A stretch of 64,000 bases of DNA from an uncultured Bacteroidota bacterium (lineage in GTDB: Bacteria; Bacteroidota; Bacteroidia; Flavobacteriales; Flavobacteriaceae). This document shows positions 48,419 through 61,048 of this stretch, piece after piece (the first letter of the stretch is position 1; each line of letters opens with the position of its first letter). Below the pieces are notes generated by a model, which saw only the letters and a list, made by a program, of their open reading frames with translations, did no database searches and had not been told where the DNA came from. The stretch spans positions 88,369 through 152,368 of the forward strand of contig CACJYD010000003.1 in NCBI GenBank assembly GCA_902597545.1, given 5' to 3'. A program made the position numbers and the translations under genes.

Positions 48419-50548
48419 ATGGCAAGAGATTTAAAATATACTAGAAACATTGGAATTGCTGCGCACATTGATGCAGGTAAAACAACTACAACTGAAAGAA
48501 TATTATACTACACTGGAGTAAGTCATAAAATTGGAGAAGTTCATGATGGTGCTGCAACCATGGATTGGATGGAACAAGAACAAGAAAGAGGAATAACAAT
48601 TACTTCTGCCGCAACCACATGCACATGGAATTTTCCAACTGATCAAGGTAAAAAGATAGAATCATCTAAGCCCTATCATTTTAACATTATTGATACACCA
48701 GGTCACGTTGATTTTACGGTTGAGGTAAATAGATCATTGAGAGTACTTGATGGTCTTGTTTTTTTATTTAGTGCCGTAGATGGTGTAGAACCTCAGTCAG
48801 AGACAAATTGGAGATTAGCTGATAATTACAAAGTTCCAAGGATGGGTTTTGTAAATAAAATGGACAGGCAAGGCTCTGATTTTTTAAAGGTTTGTAATCA
48901 AATAAAAGATATGCTAAAATCCAATGCTGTTCCTATCGTTTTACCTATTGGGAATGAAGAAGATTTTAAGGGTGTTGTAGATTTAGTTACTAATCGTGGA
49001 ATTATTTGGCATGAAGAAAATAAAGGCTCAACATTTGATGTTGTTGAAATTCCAGATGATATGAAAGATGAAGTTGAAAAATATAGAGCCAATTTAATTG
49101 AAGCCGTCGCTGAATATGATGATAACCTGCTAGAAAAGTTTTTTGATAATCCTGATTCTATTACAGAGGATGAAATTCACGAAGCTTTGAGAAAAGCAGC
49201 TCAGGACATGAGTATAATTCCAATGGTTTGTGGTTCTGCTTTTAAAAATAAAGGAGTTCAATTTCTTTTAGATTGCGTTTGTAGATATTTGCCATCTCCA
49301 GAGGATAAAGAGGCAATTGTTGGTACTGATCCTGATGATGAAAGTGAAATTTCAAGAAAACCATCTGTTAGCGAACCGTTTTCTGCTCTTGCCTTTAAAA
49401 TTGCTACTGATCCTTATGTTGGTAGATTAGCATTTTTTAGAGTCTATTCTGGGAGGTTAGATGCTGGGTCATACATTTTTAATAATAGATCAGAAAATAA
49501 AGAGAGAATTTCTAGAATCTATCAGATGCATGCAGATAAACAAAATGCGATTGATTTTATTGAAGCTGGAGATATTGGAGCTGCAGTAGGATTTAAAGAT
49601 ATTAAGACTGGTGATACTCTCAGTTCAGAAAAACATCCTATTATTCTTGAAAGCATGATTTTTCCTGATCCTGTAATTGGTATTGCGGTTGAACCTAAAA
49701 CTAAAGCTGACGTAGATAAATTAGGTTTAGCATTAGGTAAATTAGCTGAAGAAGATCCAACTTTCCAAGTTAGAACCGATGAGGCCTCTGGACAAACAAT
49801 CATTTCAGGTATGGGAGAACTTCATCTTGACATAATTGTTGATAGATTAAAGAGAGAGTTTAAAGTTGAAGTTAACCAAGGTCAGCCTCAAGTTGAATAT
49901 AAAGAAGCTATCACTGCAACAGCTGATCACAGAGAAGTTTACAAAAAACAAACTGGTGGTCGAGGTAAATTTGCTGATATAGTGTTTAAAATGGAACCTG
50001 GCGATGACGATAAAGTTGGATTAGAGTTTGTAAATAATATTAAGGGAGGTAATATTCCAAAGGAATATATTCCATCTGTTGAAAAAGGATTTAAAGATGC
50101 TATGAAAAATGGTCCTTTAGCAGGGTTTGAAATAGACTCAATGAAGGTTTCATTAAATGATGGTTCCTTTCACCCTGTAGATTCTGACTCTCTTTCATTC
50201 GAGTTAGCTGCTAAATTAGGATTTAAGGAAGCAGCAAGATTGGCTAAATCTGTAATAATGGAACCTATAATGAAGTTAGAAGTTCTAACTCCTGAAGAAA
50301 ATATGGGTGATATTGTGGGTGATCTAAACAGAAGAAGAGGGCAAGTAAATAACATGGACGACAGAGCTGGATCCAAAGTTGTAAAAGCTATTGTTCCATT
50401 ATCTGAGATGTTTGGTTATGTAACATCGTTAAGAACATTAAGTTCAGGTAGAGCTACCTCAACAATGGAGTTTTCTCATTATTCAGAAACACCAAGAAAT
50501 ATTTCTGATGAAGTTATTGCATCAATTAAAGGAAATAATCAAGAATAG
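48419..50548 (+). CDS. fusA: Elongation factor G
   Basis: [56 protein letters not shown]. Confidence 0.99.
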   Translation: MARDLKYTRNIGIAAHIDAGKTTTTERILYYTGVSHKIGEVHDGAATMDWMEQEQERGITITSAATTCTWNFPTDQGKKIESSKPYHFNIIDTPGHVDFTVEVNRSLRVLDGLVFLFSAVDGVEPQSETNWRLADNYKVPRMGFVNKMDRQGSDFLKVCNQIKDMLKSNAVPIVLPIGNEEDFKGVVDLVTNRGIIWHEENKGSTFDVVEIPDDMKDEVEKYRANLIEAVAEYDDNLLEKFFDNPDSITEDEIHEALRKAAQDMSIIPMVCGSAFKNKGVQFLLDCVCRYLPSPEDKEAIVGTDPDDESEISRKPSVSEPFSALAFKIATDPYVGRLAFFRVYSGRLDAGSYIFNNRSENKERISRIYQMHADKQNAIDFIEAGDIGAAVGFKDIKTGDTLSSEKHPIILESMIFPDPVIGIAVEPKTKADVDKLGLALGKLAEEDPTFQVRTDEASGQTIISGMGELHLDIIVDRLKREFKVEVNQGQPQVEYKEAITATADHREVYKKQTGGRGKFADIVFKMEPGDDDKVGLEFVNNIKGGNIPKEYIPSVEKGFKDAMKNGPLAGFEIDSMKVSLNDGSFHPVDSDSLSFELAAKLGFKEAARLAKSVIMEPIMKLEVLTPEENMGDIVGDLNRRRGQVNNMDDRAGSKVVKAIVPLSEMFGYVTSLRTLSSGRATSTMEFSHYSETPRNISDEVIASIKGNNQE

Positions 50549-50550
50549 TT

Positions 50551-50856
50551 ATGAGTCAGAAAATTAGAATAAAACTAAAATCTTATGACTTTAATCTGGT
50601 TGATAAATCAGCTGAAAAGATTGTAAAGACTGTAAAGACGACTGGTGCAATTGTAACTGGACCAATACCGCTTCCTACAAAGAAGAAAATTTTTACCGTC
50701 TTGAAGTCTCCTCACGTAAATAAAAAATCTCGTGAGCAGTTTCAATTATCGTCCTATAAAAGATTATTAGATATTTACAGCTCATCATCAAAAACAATCG
50801 ATGCTCTTATGAAACTAGAATTACCGAGTGGAGTTGAGGTTGAAATTAAAGTATAA
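50551..50856 (+). CDS. rpsJ: 30S ribosomal protein S10
   Basis: [51 protein letters not shown]. Confidence 0.99.
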   Translation: MSQKIRIKLKSYDFNLVDKSAEKIVKTVKTTGAIVTGPIPLPTKKKIFTVLKSPHVNKKSREQFQLSSYKRLLDIYSSSSKTIDALMKLELPSGVEVEIKV

Positions 50857-50859
50857 ATT

Positions 50860-51477
50860 ATGTCTGGACTAATTGGAAAAAAAATTGGAATGACTAGCCT
50901 TTATGATGAAGGTGGGAAAAATTTAGCATGTACTGTAATTGAGGCTGGGCCATGTATTGTTACTCAGCTTAAAAATGATGAGAAGGATGGATACAGCTCT
51001 GTACAGCTAGGATTTAATGATAAAAAAGAAACAAGATTAAACAAATCTGAAAAGGGTCATGCTAGGAAAGCTAATACTGATCCTAAAACCAAGTTAGTAG
51101 AATTTAAAGGTTTTGAAGAGGAATTAAAAATTGGTGATACAATTAATGTGAGTCATTTTGTCGAGGGAGAGTTTGTTGATGTTTCAGGGATATCCAAAGG
51201 TAAAGGTTTTCAGGGAGTTGTTAAAAGACACGGATTTGCTGGAGTAGGACAATCAACTCATGGTCAACACAATAGATTAAGAGCACCTGGATCAATTGGA
51301 GCTGCTTCATATCCTGCAAGGGTTTTTAAAGGAATGAGAATGGCGGGTCAAACTGGTAATAGTAAAGTTACAGTTCAAAATCTTAAGGTTTTAAAGGTTG
51401 TTCCAGAAAAAAATCTTTTGGTTTTGAAAGGTGCAGTTCCCGGTCATAAAAACTCATTTGTAATTATTAGAAAGTAA
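50860..51477 (+). CDS. rplC: 50S ribosomal protein L3
   Basis: [27 protein letters not shown]. Confidence 0.99.
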   Translation: MSGLIGKKIGMTSLYDEGGKNLACTVIEAGPCIVTQLKNDEKDGYSSVQLGFNDKKETRLNKSEKGHARKANTDPKTKLVEFKGFEEELKIGDTINVSHFVEGEFVDVSGISKGKGFQGVVKRHGFAGVGQSTHGQHNRLRAPGSIGAASYPARVFKGMRMAGQTGNSKVTVQNLKVLKVVPEKNLLVLKGAVPGHKNSFVIIRK

Positions 51478-52103
51478 TGAAAGTACCCGTATTAAACATA
51501 AAAGGAAAAACTACTGGTAGGGAGGTTGAACTTTCAAAGAACGTTTTTGGTATAGATCCAAATGATCATGCTGTGTATCTTGACGTAAAACAGTTTCTCG
51601 CTAACCAAAGACAAGGTAATGCAAAAACTAAGGAAAGATCTGAAATTAAAGGTAGTACCAGAAAAATAAAAAAACAAAAAGGTACAGGTACAGCCAGGGC
51701 AGGTAGTATTAAAAACCCATTATTTAGAGGAGGTGGAACTATTTTTGGACCTAGAACCAGAGATTACGGATTTAAATTAAACAAAAATGTTAAGAGATTG
51801 GCAAGAAAGTCAGCACTTTCATTAAAACTTAAAGCCAAGTCAATTTCTGTTGTTGAAACTATTGATTTCAAAAAACCAAAAACAAAGTCTTTCGCTGAAT
51901 TTATATCAGCTGTTGGACTTGATACAAAAAAGACATTAATCGTTGTTGATGGACTTAATAAAAATGTATATTTGTCGGCCAGAAATTTAAAAAAATCAGA
52001 GGTAGTTTCTGATTCTGAAATTTCTACTTACAAAATAATGAATGCTCAGCATTTAGTTATCGAGGAGAATGCGATTGAGAAAATTGAATCTAATTTAGAA
52101 TAG
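51477..52103 (+). CDS. rplD: 50S ribosomal protein L4
   Basis: QGTGTARAGS-type KKQKGTGTARAGSIKNPLFRGGGTIFGP. Confidence 0.98.
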   Translation: MKVPVLNIKGKTTGREVELSKNVFGIDPNDHAVYLDVKQFLANQRQGNAKTKERSEIKGSTRKIKKQKGTGTARAGSIKNPLFRGGGTIFGPRTRDYGFKLNKNVKRLARKSALSLKLKAKSISVVETIDFKKPKTKSFAEFISAVGLDTKKTLIVVDGLNKNVYLSARNLKKSEVVSDSEISTYKIMNAQHLVIEENAIEKIESNLE

Positions 52104-52108
52104 AATTG

Positions 52109-52399
52109 ATGGAAATTATATTAAAACCTATTATAACTGAAAAGGCTACAAATGATAGTGAATTAAGAAATCGCTACACTTTTGAAGTTACTAAGGGTGT
52201 AAATAAGATTCAAATTAAGAAAGCAGTTCAAGAAAAATATAATGTAACTGTTGAAAAGGTAAGGACTCAAATATATGGTCCTGAAAGAAGTACTAAATAC
52301 ACCAAGAAGGGTATTCAGAAAACTAAGTCGAAGATTGTTAAAAAAGCAATAGTACAACTCAGTGAAGGTGATTCAATTGACTTCTATAATAACTTATAA
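52109..52399 (+). CDS. rplW: 50S ribosomal protein L23
   Basis: IILKPIITEKATNDSELRNRYTFEV; position in S10 operon. Confidence 0.98.
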   Translation: MEIILKPIITEKATNDSELRNRYTFEVTKGVNKIQIKKAVQEKYNVTVEKVRTQIYGPERSTKYTKKGIQKTKSKIVKKAIVQLSEGDSIDFYNNL

Positions 52400-52409
52400 A
52401 TAAATCATT

Positions 52410-53231
52410 ATGCCTATTAAATCATTAAAACCAATTACTCCAGGACAAAGAGGAAGAACTGTAAATGGTTTCGACGCTATCACAACGGATAGCCCTGAAA
52501 AATCATTACTTGTCCCTTACAAGAAAACTGGTGGTAGAAATAGTCAAGGTAAAATGACGATGAAATATCGTGGTGGTGGTCATAAGAAGAAGTATAGACT
52601 AATTGATTTTAAAAGAGATAGAAAAGATGAAAATGCTGAAGTTTTAAGTATAGAGTATGATCCAAATCGATCTGCATTTATTGCTCTTACTAAATTTGAT
52701 GATGGTGAAAAAAGATATATCATAGCACCAAAAGGTCTTAAAGTTGGGCAAACAGTTGTTTCAGGTGATAAGGTTTCACCTCAAGTAGGTAATTGTATGC
52801 CTTTATCATCTATTCCTCTTGGTACTACAATTTGTTGTATCGAAATGTCCCCAGGAAAGGGTGCCGTTTTAGCTAGAAGTGCTGGATCATTTGCTCAGCT
52901 AATGGCTAGAGATGGTAAATTTGCTACCATCAAATTACCCTCTGGTGAAACTAGATTAATTTTAGTAAACTGTAATGCTGTCATTGGAGTAGTTTCTAAT
53001 TCTGATCATCAATTGGTTGTTTCTGGAAAGGCAGGTAGAACAAGATGGTTAGGTAGAAGACCAAGAACCAGAGCGGTAGTCATGAACCCTGTCGACCATC
53101 CAATGGGTGGTGGTGAAGGACGTGCTTCTGGTGGGCACCCAAGATCAAAAAAGGGTATACCTGCAAAAGGTTACAGAACTAGAAATAAGAAGAAGTTTAG
53201 TAATAAATTCATTATTGAAAAAAGAAAATAA
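52410..53231 (+). CDS. rplB: 50S ribosomal protein L2
   Basis: [54 protein letters not shown]. Confidence 0.99.
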   Translation: MPIKSLKPITPGQRGRTVNGFDAITTDSPEKSLLVPYKKTGGRNSQGKMTMKYRGGGHKKKYRLIDFKRDRKDENAEVLSIEYDPNRSAFIALTKFDDGEKRYIIAPKGLKVGQTVVSGDKVSPQVGNCMPLSSIPLGTTICCIEMSPGKGAVLARSAGSFAQLMARDGKFATIKLPSGETRLILVNCNAVIGVVSNSDHQLVVSGKAGRTRWLGRRPRTRAVVMNPVDHPMGGGEGRASGGHPRSKKGIPAKGYRTRNKKKFSNKFIIEKRK

Positions 53232-53233
53232 TT

Positions 53234-53506
53234 ATGCCTAGATCACTTAAAAAGGGACCATTTGTTCATAAAAGCTTGCTTAAAAAAGTTCAAGCTAATC
53301 TTGATTCTAATAAAAAAAATGTTATAAAAACATGGTCAAGAGCATCAATGATTATTCCTGATTTTGTGGGTCAAACCATCGCTGTTTATAATGGTAGACA
53401 ATTTGTTCCAGTTTACATAACTGAAAATATGGTTGGTCATAAACTTGGAGAGTTTTCCCCTACTAGATCGTTCAGGGGTCATGCTGGAGGAAAAAAAGGT
53501 AAATAA
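53234..53506 (+). CDS. rpsS: 30S ribosomal protein S19
   Basis: [37 protein letters not shown]. Confidence 0.99.
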   Translation: MPRSLKKGPFVHKSLLKKVQANLDSNKKNVIKTWSRASMIIPDFVGQTIAVYNGRQFVPVYITENMVGHKLGEFSPTRSFRGHAGGKKGK

Positions 53507-53508
53507 AT

Positions 53509-53916
53509 ATGGGTTCAAGAAAAAGAAATAAAGCAACAGAATTAAAAGAACTTAATAAAAACAAAGTTTTTGCTAAGCTTAATAATTGCCCTACTTCCCC
53601 TAGGAAGATGCGTTTAGTAGCTGATCAAGTGAGAGGTAAGAAAGTTGAAAAAGCTTTATCGATTTTGAAGTTTAGTCAAAAACAGCCATCATTGAGACTT
53701 GAAAAACTTCTTTTGTCTGCTATAAACAACTGGCAGCAAAAAAATCCTGACTCTGATATTGAAAAAGAAAATCTTTACATAAAAGAAATAAAGGTTGATG
53801 GAGCTGGAATGCTAAAAAGATTAAGACCAGCCCCACAAGGAAGAGCACATAGAATTAGAAAAAGATCTAATCATGTAACATTAGTTTTAGATAATTTAAA
53901 CCAAACTCAAGAATAA
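53509..53916 (+). CDS. rplV: 50S ribosomal protein L22
   Basis: [49 protein letters not shown]. Confidence 0.98.
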   Translation: MGSRKRNKATELKELNKNKVFAKLNNCPTSPRKMRLVADQVRGKKVEKALSILKFSQKQPSLRLEKLLLSAINNWQQKNPDSDIEKENLYIKEIKVDGAGMLKRLRPAPQGRAHRIRKRSNHVTLVLDNLNQTQE

Positions 53917-53918
53917 TT

Positions 53919-54620
53919 ATGGGACAAAAAACGAATCCAATAGGAAATAGACTTGGAATTATCAGAGGATGGGAATCAAACTGGTATGGAGGTAAAAGCT
54001 TTGGTAATATGATTGCTGAAGATGATAAAATAAGAAAATATATTTTTACCCGACTTGCTAAAGCTAGTGTGTCAAGAGTTATTATTGAAAGAACATTAAA
54101 ACTAGTCACTATTACTATAACAACCGCTAGGCCTGGAATAATTATTGGAAAAGCCGGTCAAGAAGTTGATAAACTAAAAGAAGAATTGAAGAAAATTTCT
54201 GGTAAAGATGTTCAATTAAATATTGTTGAAATAAAAAGACCTGAGTTGGAAGCTCAATTAGTAGCATCTTCAATAGCTCGTCAAATTGAAAATAGAATTT
54301 CTTACAGAAGAGCAATTAAAATGGCTATTGCTGCAACGATGAGAATGAATGCGGAAGGAATTAAAGTTCAAATTTCGGGAAGGCTTAACGGTGCAGAGAT
54401 GGCCAGGAGTGAATCATATAAGGAAGGAAGAATTCCATTGTCAACATTTAGAGCAGATATTGATTATGCTTTAGTAGAAGCTCACACTACTTACGGAAGA
54501 CTTGGTGTAAAAGTTTGGATTATGAAAGGTGAAGTTTATGGTAAAAGAGAATTATCGCCTTTAGTTGGTTTAAGCCTTGTTTCAAATAAAAAGAAAAATA
54601 ATAAACAAAGAAGAAGATAA
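53919..54620 (+). CDS. rpsC: 30S ribosomal protein S3
   Basis: [45 protein letters not shown]. Confidence 0.99.
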   Translation: MGQKTNPIGNRLGIIRGWESNWYGGKSFGNMIAEDDKIRKYIFTRLAKASVSRVIIERTLKLVTITITTARPGIIIGKAGQEVDKLKEELKKISGKDVQLNIVEIKRPELEAQLVASSIARQIENRISYRRAIKMAIAATMRMNAEGIKVQISGRLNGAEMARSESYKEGRIPLSTFRADIDYALVEAHTTYGRLGVKVWIMKGEVYGKRELSPLVGLSLVSNKKKNNKQRRR

Positions 54621-54622
54621 AT

Positions 54623-55045
54623 ATGTTATCACCTAAAAGACAGAAATATAGAAAAATGCAAAAAGGCCGAATGAAAGGTCTGTCACAAAGAGGGCATAGA
54701 TTATCCAATGGTATGTTTGGAATTAAATCAATGGAATCTAAGTTTATTACGTCAAGACAAATTGAAGCTGCGAGAATTGCAGCTACAAGGTATATGAAAA
54801 GAGAGGGGCAATTGTGGATCAAGATTTTCCCTGACAAACCAATTACAAAAAAGCCATTGGAGGTAAGAATGGGTAAAGGTAAAGGTGCGCCAGAATATTT
54901 TGTTGCTGTTGTCAAGCCTGGAAGAATTATGTTTGAGGTTGCAGGAGTCAGTATAGACGTTGCTAAAGAAGCTTTAAGGCTTGCTGCACAGAAACTCCCT
55001 GTAAAAACGAAGTTTGTCATTGCTAACGATTATGAATTAGTATAA
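54623..55045 (+). CDS. rplP: 50S ribosomal protein L16
   Basis: [41 protein letters not shown]. Confidence 0.99.
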   Translation: MLSPKRQKYRKMQKGRMKGLSQRGHRLSNGMFGIKSMESKFITSRQIEAARIAATRYMKREGQLWIKIFPDKPITKKPLEVRMGKGKGAPEYFVAVVKPGRIMFEVAGVSIDVAKEALRLAAQKLPVKTKFVIANDYELV

Positions 55046-55047
55046 AT

Positions 55048-55239
55048 ATGAAACAAAAAGAGATTTTAATATTATCTGATGATGAATTAAAAGATAAGAT
55101 GGATGCTTTTCAAAAGAATTTACACGATCTTAAATTAACTCATGTTGTTTCACCTATTGAGAATCCTCTTCAAATTAGAAATTTGAGAAGAACAATAGCA
55201 AGATTAAAAACTGAATTTGTAAAAAGAAATACTAAATAA
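55048..55239 (+). CDS. rpmC: 50S ribosomal protein L29
   Basis: Small ORF between rplP and rps[21 protein letters not shown]. Confidence 0.96.
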   Translation: MKQKEILILSDDELKDKMDAFQKNLHDLKLTHVVSPIENPLQIRNLRRTIARLKTEFVKRNTK

Positions 55240-55499
55240 TGATGGAACAAAGAAACTTAAGAAAAGAAAGAATAGGGGTTGTTACTAGCAATAAGATGCA
55301 AAAATCTATAGTTGTTTCAGAGGTTGGAAAAGTAAAGCATCCTATGTATGGTAAATTTGTTTTGAAAACAAAGAAGTATCAAGTTCATGATGAGAATAAT
55401 GAGTGTGGTGAAGGAGATGTTGTTAAGATTATGGAAACAAAGCCAATAAGCAAAAGTAAAAGATGGAGATTGGTAGAAATAATTGAAAAAGCTAAATAA
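55239..55499 (+). CDS. rpsQ: 30S ribosomal protein S17
   Basis: [45 protein letters not shown]. Confidence 0.98.
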   Translation: MMEQRNLRKERIGVVTSNKMQKSIVVSEVGKVKHPMYGKFVLKTKKYQVHDENNECGEGDVVKIMETKPISKSKRWRLVEIIEKAK

Positions 55500-55501
55500 A
55501 T

Positions 55502-55870
55502 ATGTTACAACAGGAAAGTAGATTATTAGTTGCAGACAACACAGGTGCCAAAGAGGTTCTTACAATTAGAGTGCTAGGTGGTACTAAAAGAAGATATGCA
55601 TCACTCGGTGATAAAATTGTTGTTACAATCAAACAAGCTACACCAAATGGAACTGTCAAAAAAGGTCAGGTTTCTACTGCAGTTGTTGTAAGGGCTCAAA
55701 AAGAAGTTAGGAGAAAAGATGGTTCATATATCAGATTTGATGATAACGCATGTGTTTTATTAGATGCTGCTGGCGAAATGAGAGGTACACGTGTTTTTGG
55801 ACCAGTGGCTAGAGAACTTAGGGATAAAAATTTTATGAAAATTGTGTCATTAGCGCCTGAAGTTTTATAA
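55502..55870 (+). CDS. rplN: 50S ribosomal protein L14
   Basis: [27 protein letters not shown]. Confidence 0.99.
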   Translation: MLQQESRLLVADNTGAKEVLTIRVLGGTKRRYASLGDKIVVTIKQATPNGTVKKGQVSTAVVVRAQKEVRRKDGSYIRFDDNACVLLDAAGEMRGTRVFGPVARELRDKNFMKIVSLAPEVL

Positions 55871-55872
55871 AT

Positions 55873-56175
55873 ATGAAATATAAAGTTGGAGATAATGTTA
55901 AAGTTATAGCTGGAGATCAAAAAGGATCATCCGGTAAGATTATTAAGATTTTTAAATCAAAAAATAAAGCCTTGGTTGAAGGTATAAATATGGTTAAAAA
56001 ACATAATAAGCCAAATGCAAATAACCCTAAAGGAGGTATTGTTGAAAAAGAGTCTCCGATTCATATTTCAAATATTTCTCATGTTACTAAAGAAGGTGAT
56101 GCAACACGAATTGGATATAAAATTGAAGAAGGAAAAAAAGTTAGAGTAGCAACTAAAACCAAAGAATTAATATAG
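55873..56175 (+). CDS. rplX: 50S ribosomal protein L24
   Basis: [25 protein letters not shown] motif. Confidence 0.98.
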   Translation: MKYKVGDNVKVIAGDQKGSSGKIIKIFKSKNKALVEGINMVKKHNKPNANNPKGGIVEKESPIHISNISHVTKEGDATRIGYKIEEGKKVRVATKTKELI

Positions 56176-56177
56176 TT

Positions 56178-56729
56178 ATGTCTTATATACCTAGATTAAA
56201 GAAAGATTACAAGGAAAGTGCAACTAAGGCTATAATGGAAGCTCACAGTTTATCTAATATTATGGAGGTACCAAAGCTTCAAAAAATAGTAATTAGTAAA
56301 GGTGTTGGATCTGCTGTTGCAGATAAAAAATTAATTGAACATGCAGTTGAAGAATTAACTTCGATATCAGGTCAGAAAGCTATTGCAACTAAGTCCAAAA
56401 AAGATGTCGCATCTTTCAAATTAAGAAAAGGAATGCCGATTGGTGCTAAGGTTACCTTAAGAGGCAACATAATGTATGAGTTTTTAGATAGATTAATTAC
56501 CGCTGCCCTTCCTAGGGTAAGAGAGTTTCAAGGTGTTAAAAACTCTGGTTTTGATGGTAGAGGTAATTACACATTAGGGATAACGGAACAGATTATTTTT
56601 CCTGAGATTGATATTGATAAAATAAACAATATTTCAGGTATGGATATTACGTTTGTAACATCAACAAATGATGATAGCTTGGCAAAAAGTTTATTAAAGG
56701 AATTAGGATTACCATTTAAAAAGAATTAA
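56178..56729 (+). CDS. rplE: 50S ribosomal protein L5
   Basis: [42 protein letters not shown]. Confidence 0.99.
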   Translation: MSYIPRLKKDYKESATKAIMEAHSLSNIMEVPKLQKIVISKGVGSAVADKKLIEHAVEELTSISGQKAIATKSKKDVASFKLRKGMPIGAKVTLRGNIMYEFLDRLITAALPRVREFQGVKNSGFDGRGNYTLGITEQIIFPEIDIDKINNISGMDITFVTSTNDDSLAKSLLKELGLPFKKN

Positions 56730-56732
56730 AAT

Positions 56733-57002
56733 ATGGCAAAAGAATCAATGAAAGCTCGTGAAGTTAAAAGAGCAAAAATGTGCGCTAAATACGCTGAAAA
56801 AAGAAAAGCATTAAAAGAAGCTGGTGATTATATTGGGTTACAAAAACTTCCAAAAAATTCATCACCTGTTCGCGCTCATAATCGTTGTAAAATTACTGGT
56901 AGACCTAAAGGTTATATGAGACAATTTGGTATCTCTAGAGTAATGTTTAGAGAAATGGCAAATAAAGGTTTAATTCCAGGTGTTAGAAAAGCAAGTTGGT
57001 AA
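56733..57002 (+). CDS. rpsN: 30S ribosomal protein S14
   Basis: [44 protein letters not shown]; 89 aa long form. Confidence 0.99.
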   Translation: MAKESMKAREVKRAKMCAKYAEKRKALKEAGDYIGLQKLPKNSSPVRAHNRCKITGRPKGYMRQFGISRVMFREMANKGLIPGVRKASW

Positions 57003-57014
57003 AATATTATTAAA

Positions 57015-57413
57015 ATGAATACAGATCCAGTAGCAGATTATTTAACTAGAATTAGAAATGCAAATCAAGCAGGTTTAAAAACTGTTGAAATACCTAGTTC
57101 AAATTTGAAAGTAGAAATTACCAAAATTCTATTAGATCAAGGTTTTATTTTAAACTATAAAGTTATTGAGGATAATTTACAAGGTAAAATAAAAATTGCT
57201 CTCAAGTATGATAAAATAACTAATGATCCAGTGATTAAAAAATTACAAAGAGTTAGTAAACCAGGTCTTAGAAAGTATTCTAGTAGTCAAGGTATTCCTA
57301 GAGTTTTGAATGGTTTAGGTATTAATATTGTATCAACATCTAAGGGGTTGATGACAGGTAAAAAAGCTAAAAGTGAAAACCTTGGTGGTGAAATTATTTG
57401 TAATGTTTATTAA
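57015..57413 (+). CDS. rpsH: 30S ribosomal protein S8
   Basis: DPVADYLTRIRNANQAG; C-terminal GGEIICNVY. Confidence 0.99.
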   Translation: MNTDPVADYLTRIRNANQAGLKTVEIPSSNLKVEITKILLDQGFILNYKVIEDNLQGKIKIALKYDKITNDPVIKKLQRVSKPGLRKYSSSQGIPRVLNGLGINIVSTSKGLMTGKKAKSENLGGEIICNVY

Positions 57414-57421
57414 TTAAAAGT

Positions 57422-57964
57422 ATGTCTAGAGTAGGTAATAATCCAATTTTGATCCCTGATGGTGTTAATGTACAAATTAACCCTGGAGAGGTTGTTGTTT
57501 CTGGCAAACTTGGAACAATGAATCAGTCATATGACTGTGTTGTTGTTGAACAAAAAGATAATCAGATTGTTGTAACTAGAAATAAAAACAATAATGAACA
57601 TAAATCTAAACATGGTTTATACAGATCTCTTTTTGCTAATATGGTCAAAGGAGTTTCTGAAGGATTTACAATTGAACTTGAGTTAGTTGGTGTTGGATAT
57701 AGAGCAAGCAATTCGGGTCAAAAACTTGAGATTTCATTAGGATTTTCACATAACATTGTGTTGCAACTTCCCAATGAAGTCAAGGTTGAAACAATTAGTG
57801 AAAAGGGAGCTAACCCAGTTATTAAGCTAACTTCCTTTGACAAACAGTTGGTTGGTATGGTTGCTGCTAAAATTAGATCATTCAGGAAGCCTGAACCCTA
57901 TAAAGGAAAAGGTGTAAGATATGTTGGAGAACAAATTAGAAGAAAAGCTGGTAAATCAGCATAA
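57422..57964 (+). CDS. rplF: 50S ribosomal protein L6
   Basis: MSRVGNNPILIPDGVNV; RKPEPYKGKGVRYVGEQIRRKAGKSA. Confidence 0.99.
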   Translation: MSRVGNNPILIPDGVNVQINPGEVVVSGKLGTMNQSYDCVVVEQKDNQIVVTRNKNNNEHKSKHGLYRSLFANMVKGVSEGFTIELELVGVGYRASNSGQKLEISLGFSHNIVLQLPNEVKVETISEKGANPVIKLTSFDKQLVGMVAAKIRSFRKPEPYKGKGVRYVGEQIRRKAGKSA

Positions 57965-57972
57965 TAAAAGAT

Positions 57973-58329
57973 ATGAGCAAGAAAACAGCAATAAAAAGAA
58001 ACAAGATTAAAAAAAGAATAAGAAAAGTTGTCTTTGGAACATCTGTGAGGCCTAGGTTAACAGTATACAGAAGTAACAAAGAAATATATGCTCAAATAGT
58101 TGATGACTCTAACTCAAAAACAATAGTAGCAGCGTCATCAAAGGATAAAGATCTTAAACTTAAAACAACGAATAAAATTGAGGTTTCAAAAATTGTTGGT
58201 GATTCAATTGGAAAAAAAGCTGTTAAAGCTGGTATTAAAGAAGTTTCGTTCGACAGGAATGGATACCTGTATCACGGAAGGGTAAAGTCACTTGCAGATG
58301 GTGCTAGAGAAGCTGGATTAAATTTTTAA
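57973..58329 (+). CDS. rplR: 50S ribosomal protein L18
   Basis: [46 protein letters not shown]. Confidence 0.98.
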   Translation: MSKKTAIKRNKIKKRIRKVVFGTSVRPRLTVYRSNKEIYAQIVDDSNSKTIVAASSKDKDLKLKTTNKIEVSKIVGDSIGKKAVKAGIKEVSFDRNGYLYHGRVKSLADGAREAGLNF

Positions 58330-58333
58330 TATT

Positions 58334-58852
58334 ATGAAAAAAAAGAATATGTCATTTGTTAAACCTGGAGGATTAGATCTAAAGGATCGTTTAGTAAGTA
58401 TCCAAAGAGTAACTAAAGTTACCAAAGGTGGACGAGCATTTGGCTTTTCTGCAATTGTTGTTGTAGGAAATGAAGAAGGTGTAGTTGGTCATGGTTTAGG
58501 TAAAGCAAAGGAAGTATCAATTGCTATTTCGAAAGCAGTCGAAGATGCGAAAAAGAATCTTGTGCGAATACCGCTTTTTAATTCTACAATTCCTCATGAA
58601 CAAAAAGGTAAGCATGGTGGAGCTAGAGTTTATATTCAGCCAGCATCTCAGGGTACGGGAGTAATAGCTGGGGGAGCAGTTAGAGCTGTTTTAGAATCAG
58701 TAGGAGTACAAGATGTACTATCGAAATCACAAGGATCATCTAATCCTCATAATGTTGTTAAAGCAACATTTGATGCACTTTTTAAATTAAGAGATGCAAA
58801 TAAAGTTGCTGAGGAAAGAGGAATATCGCTTGATAAAGTATTTAATGGTTAA
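58334..58852 (+). CDS. rpsE: 30S ribosomal protein S5
   Basis: [34 protein letters not shown]. Confidence 0.99.
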   Translation: MKKKNMSFVKPGGLDLKDRLVSIQRVTKVTKGGRAFGFSAIVVVGNEEGVVGHGLGKAKEVSIAISKAVEDAKKNLVRIPLFNSTIPHEQKGKHGGARVYIQPASQGTGVIAGGAVRAVLESVGVQDVLSKSQGSSNPHNVVKATFDALFKLRDANKVAEERGISLDKVFNG

Positions 58853-58856
58853 TAAT

Positions 58857-59033
58857 ATGAGCACAATTAAAATTAAGCAAGTTAGAAGCAAGATAAGGAG
58901 ACCTAAAAATCAAAAGAGTACTTTAGATGCACTTGGTCTGAAAGGAATTGGGCATGTTGTTGAGCATAAAAAAACCCCATCAATTGAGGGAATGATAGAA
59001 AAAGTTAAACATCTAATTAAAGTTGTTGAATAA
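58857..59033 (+). CDS. rpmD: 50S ribosomal protein L30
   Basis: MSTIKIKQVRSKIRRPKNQKSTLDALGLKGIG; ATG 58857 preferred over the listed ORF start 58794. Confidence 0.97.
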   Translation: MSTIKIKQVRSKIRRPKNQKSTLDALGLKGIGHVVEHKKTPSIEGMIEKVKHLIKVVE

Positions 59034-59034
59034 A

Positions 59035-59490
59035 ATGGATTTGTCAAACTTAAGCCCAAATAAAGGGTCAGTGAAAAGCAAAAAGAAAAGAATAGGTAGA
59101 GGCCAAGGTTCTGGAAAAGGTGGTACTGCAACGAGAGGCCATAAAGGAGCTCAGTCACGATCTGGATATTCGAGAAAACTTGGATTTGAAGGTGGTCAAA
59201 TGCCATTGCAAAGAAGAATCCCAAAGTTTGGTTTCAAAAATATTAACAGAGTCGAATATAAACCAGTTAATTTGAATTCTTTACAGTTGTTAGTTGACAA
59301 TAAAAAGATAAAGAAAAAGACAATTGATATTAAAACATTGATTGAAAATGGTTTTGTAGGTAAAAATGACCTTGTAAAAATTTTAGGTGATGGAGAAATT
59401 AAATCTCCAATTACAGTAGAGGCGCATGGGTTTTCAAAAACAGCAGTAAAAGCAATTGAAAAAGCAGGCGGTGAAATTAAAAAAGTATAA
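59035..59490 (+). CDS. rplO: 50S ribosomal protein L15
   Basis: MDLSNLSPNKGSVKSKKKRIGRGQGSGKGGTATRGHKGAQSRSG; ATG 59035 preferred. Confidence 0.98.
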   Translation: MDLSNLSPNKGSVKSKKKRIGRGQGSGKGGTATRGHKGAQSRSGYSRKLGFEGGQMPLQRRIPKFGFKNINRVEYKPVNLNSLQLLVDNKKIKKKTIDIKTLIENGFVGKNDLVKILGDGEIKSPITVEAHGFSKTAVKAIEKAGGEIKKV

Positions 59491-60828
59491 ATGTTAAAGC
59501 TAATAGAAACATTAAAAAATATTTGGGCCATTGATGAGCTGAAAAATAGAATTTTTATAACTCTATTTTTTCTAATTATTTACAGACTCGCTGCTCAAGT
59601 GGTTTTGCCTGGTGTTGATTATAACATCATTGCTGATGCGCAAATTGCCGGTGGAGGTGGTTTACTTGGTTTACTAAATGCTTTTACAGGTGGAGCTTTT
59701 GCGAATGCCTCTGTAGTTGCTCTTGGAATCATGCCTTATATTTCAGCTTCAATTGTAGTACAACTTATGGGTGTAGCATTACCTTATTTGCAAAAACTTC
59801 AAAAAGAAGGTGAAAGTGGTAGAAAAAAGATTACTCAAATTACCAGGTGGTTAACTATTGCGATTTGTGTAGTTCAGGCTCCTGCATACCTTTATGGTTT
59901 AGGTGCTTTAGGTGTTCCTGATTCAGCTTTTATTCTTGGTAAGGGCCCATTTTTTATCATTCCTTCTGTAATTATACTTGTTACTGGCTGTATTTTTGCA
60001 ATGTGGCTCGGAGAAAAAATTACTGATAGAGGAATAGGAAATGGTATTTCATTACTAATTACTGTAGGTATTATTGCCTCACTTCCTTTATCGTTTACAC
60101 AAGAAGTAATTTCACAACTTTCAGGATCTGGAGGTTTGATTATGGTAGCAATCGAATTTGTAATTTGGATAATTGTTATTGCTTTATGTATTTTATTGGT
60201 TTTAGCTGTTAGACAAATACCAGTTCAGTATGCAAGAAGATCAGTCGCAGGTTCCGGACCAAGCGGGGTCTATTCGAAAAGACAATACATTCCTTTAAGA
60301 CTTAATGCATCTGGAGTAATGCCAATAATATTTGCTCAAGCTATCATGTTTGCCCCTGCTTATTTAGGTCAAATGATTGGCGGATCTTTTGGACAATGGA
60401 TGAATACTGCATTTTCTAATATGTTCGGACTTTCATACAACATACTATTTGGATTATTGATAATCCTATTTACTTATTTTTATACAGCCATTACTGTTCC
60501 AACTAACAAAATGGCTGACGATTTAAAAAGAAGTGGTGGATTTATACCAGGTATTAAACCTGGTGGTGAAACTGCCGATTTCTTAGATAAAATAATGTCA
60601 TTAATTACTTTTCCAGGATCATTATTTTTAGCTGCAATATCTGTATTACCAGCTATAATTGTTGCACTAATGAATATTCAGCAAGGTTGGGCATTATTTT
60701 ATGGAGGTACTTCTCTATTAATTATGGTTGGAGTAGCTATAGATACAATTCAACAAATTAATGCTTATTTGTTAAATAGACATTATGATGGACTTATGAA
60801 AACTGGAAAAACAAGAAGAGTAGCATAA
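59491..60828 (+). CDS. secY: Preprotein translocase subunit SecY
   Basis: Multi-[40 protein letters not shown]. Confidence 0.98.
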   Translation: MLKLIETLKNIWAIDELKNRIFITLFFLIIYRLAAQVVLPGVDYNIIADAQIAGGGGLLGLLNAFTGGAFANASVVALGIMPYISASIVVQLMGVALPYLQKLQKEGESGRKKITQITRWLTIAICVVQAPAYLYGLGALGVPDSAFILGKGPFFIIPSVIILVTGCIFAMWLGEKITDRGIGNGISLLITVGIIASLPLSFTQEVISQLSGSGGLIMVAIEFVIWIIVIALCILLVLAVRQIPVQYARRSVAGSGPSGVYSKRQYIPLRLNASGVMPIIFAQAIMFAPAYLGQMIGGSFGQWMNTAFSNMFGLSYNILFGLLIILFTYFYTAITVPTNKMADDLKRSGGFIPGIKPGGETADFLDKIMSLITFPGSLFLAAISVLPAIIVALMNIQQGWALFYGGTSLLIMVGVAIDTIQQINAYLLNRHYDGLMKTGKTRRVA

Positions 60829-60830
60829 AT

Positions 60831-61046
60831 ATGGCAAAGCAAGAAGCAATAGAACAAGATGGAGTAATAGTCGAAGCACTTTCAAATGCTATGTTCAGAG
60901 TTGAACTAAGCAATGGACATGTGGTAACCGCTCATATTTCCGGAAAAATGAGAATGTATTACATTAAATTACTTCCTGGTGATAAAGTAAAGCTAGAGAT
61001 GAGTCCATATGATCTAACAAAAGCAAGAATAACATTTAGATATTAA
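60831..61046 (+). CDS. infA: Translation initiation factor IF-1
   Basis: [51 protein letters not shown]. Confidence 0.99.
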   Translation: MAKQEAIEQDGVIVEALSNAMFRVELSNGHVVTAHISGKMRMYYIKLLPGDKVKLEMSPYDLTKARITFRY

Positions 61047-61048
61047 TT

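Noticed and set aside
54520-55020. 166 aa minus-strand ORF
   Set aside because: Antisense to rpsC/rplP, low-complexity hydrophobic translation, no support.
59196-59531. 111 aa minus-strand ORF (and 58910..59224, 49522..49803, 63299..63589)
   Set aside because: All antisense to conserved ribosomal, fusA or rpoA genes; no independent start or promoter evidence.
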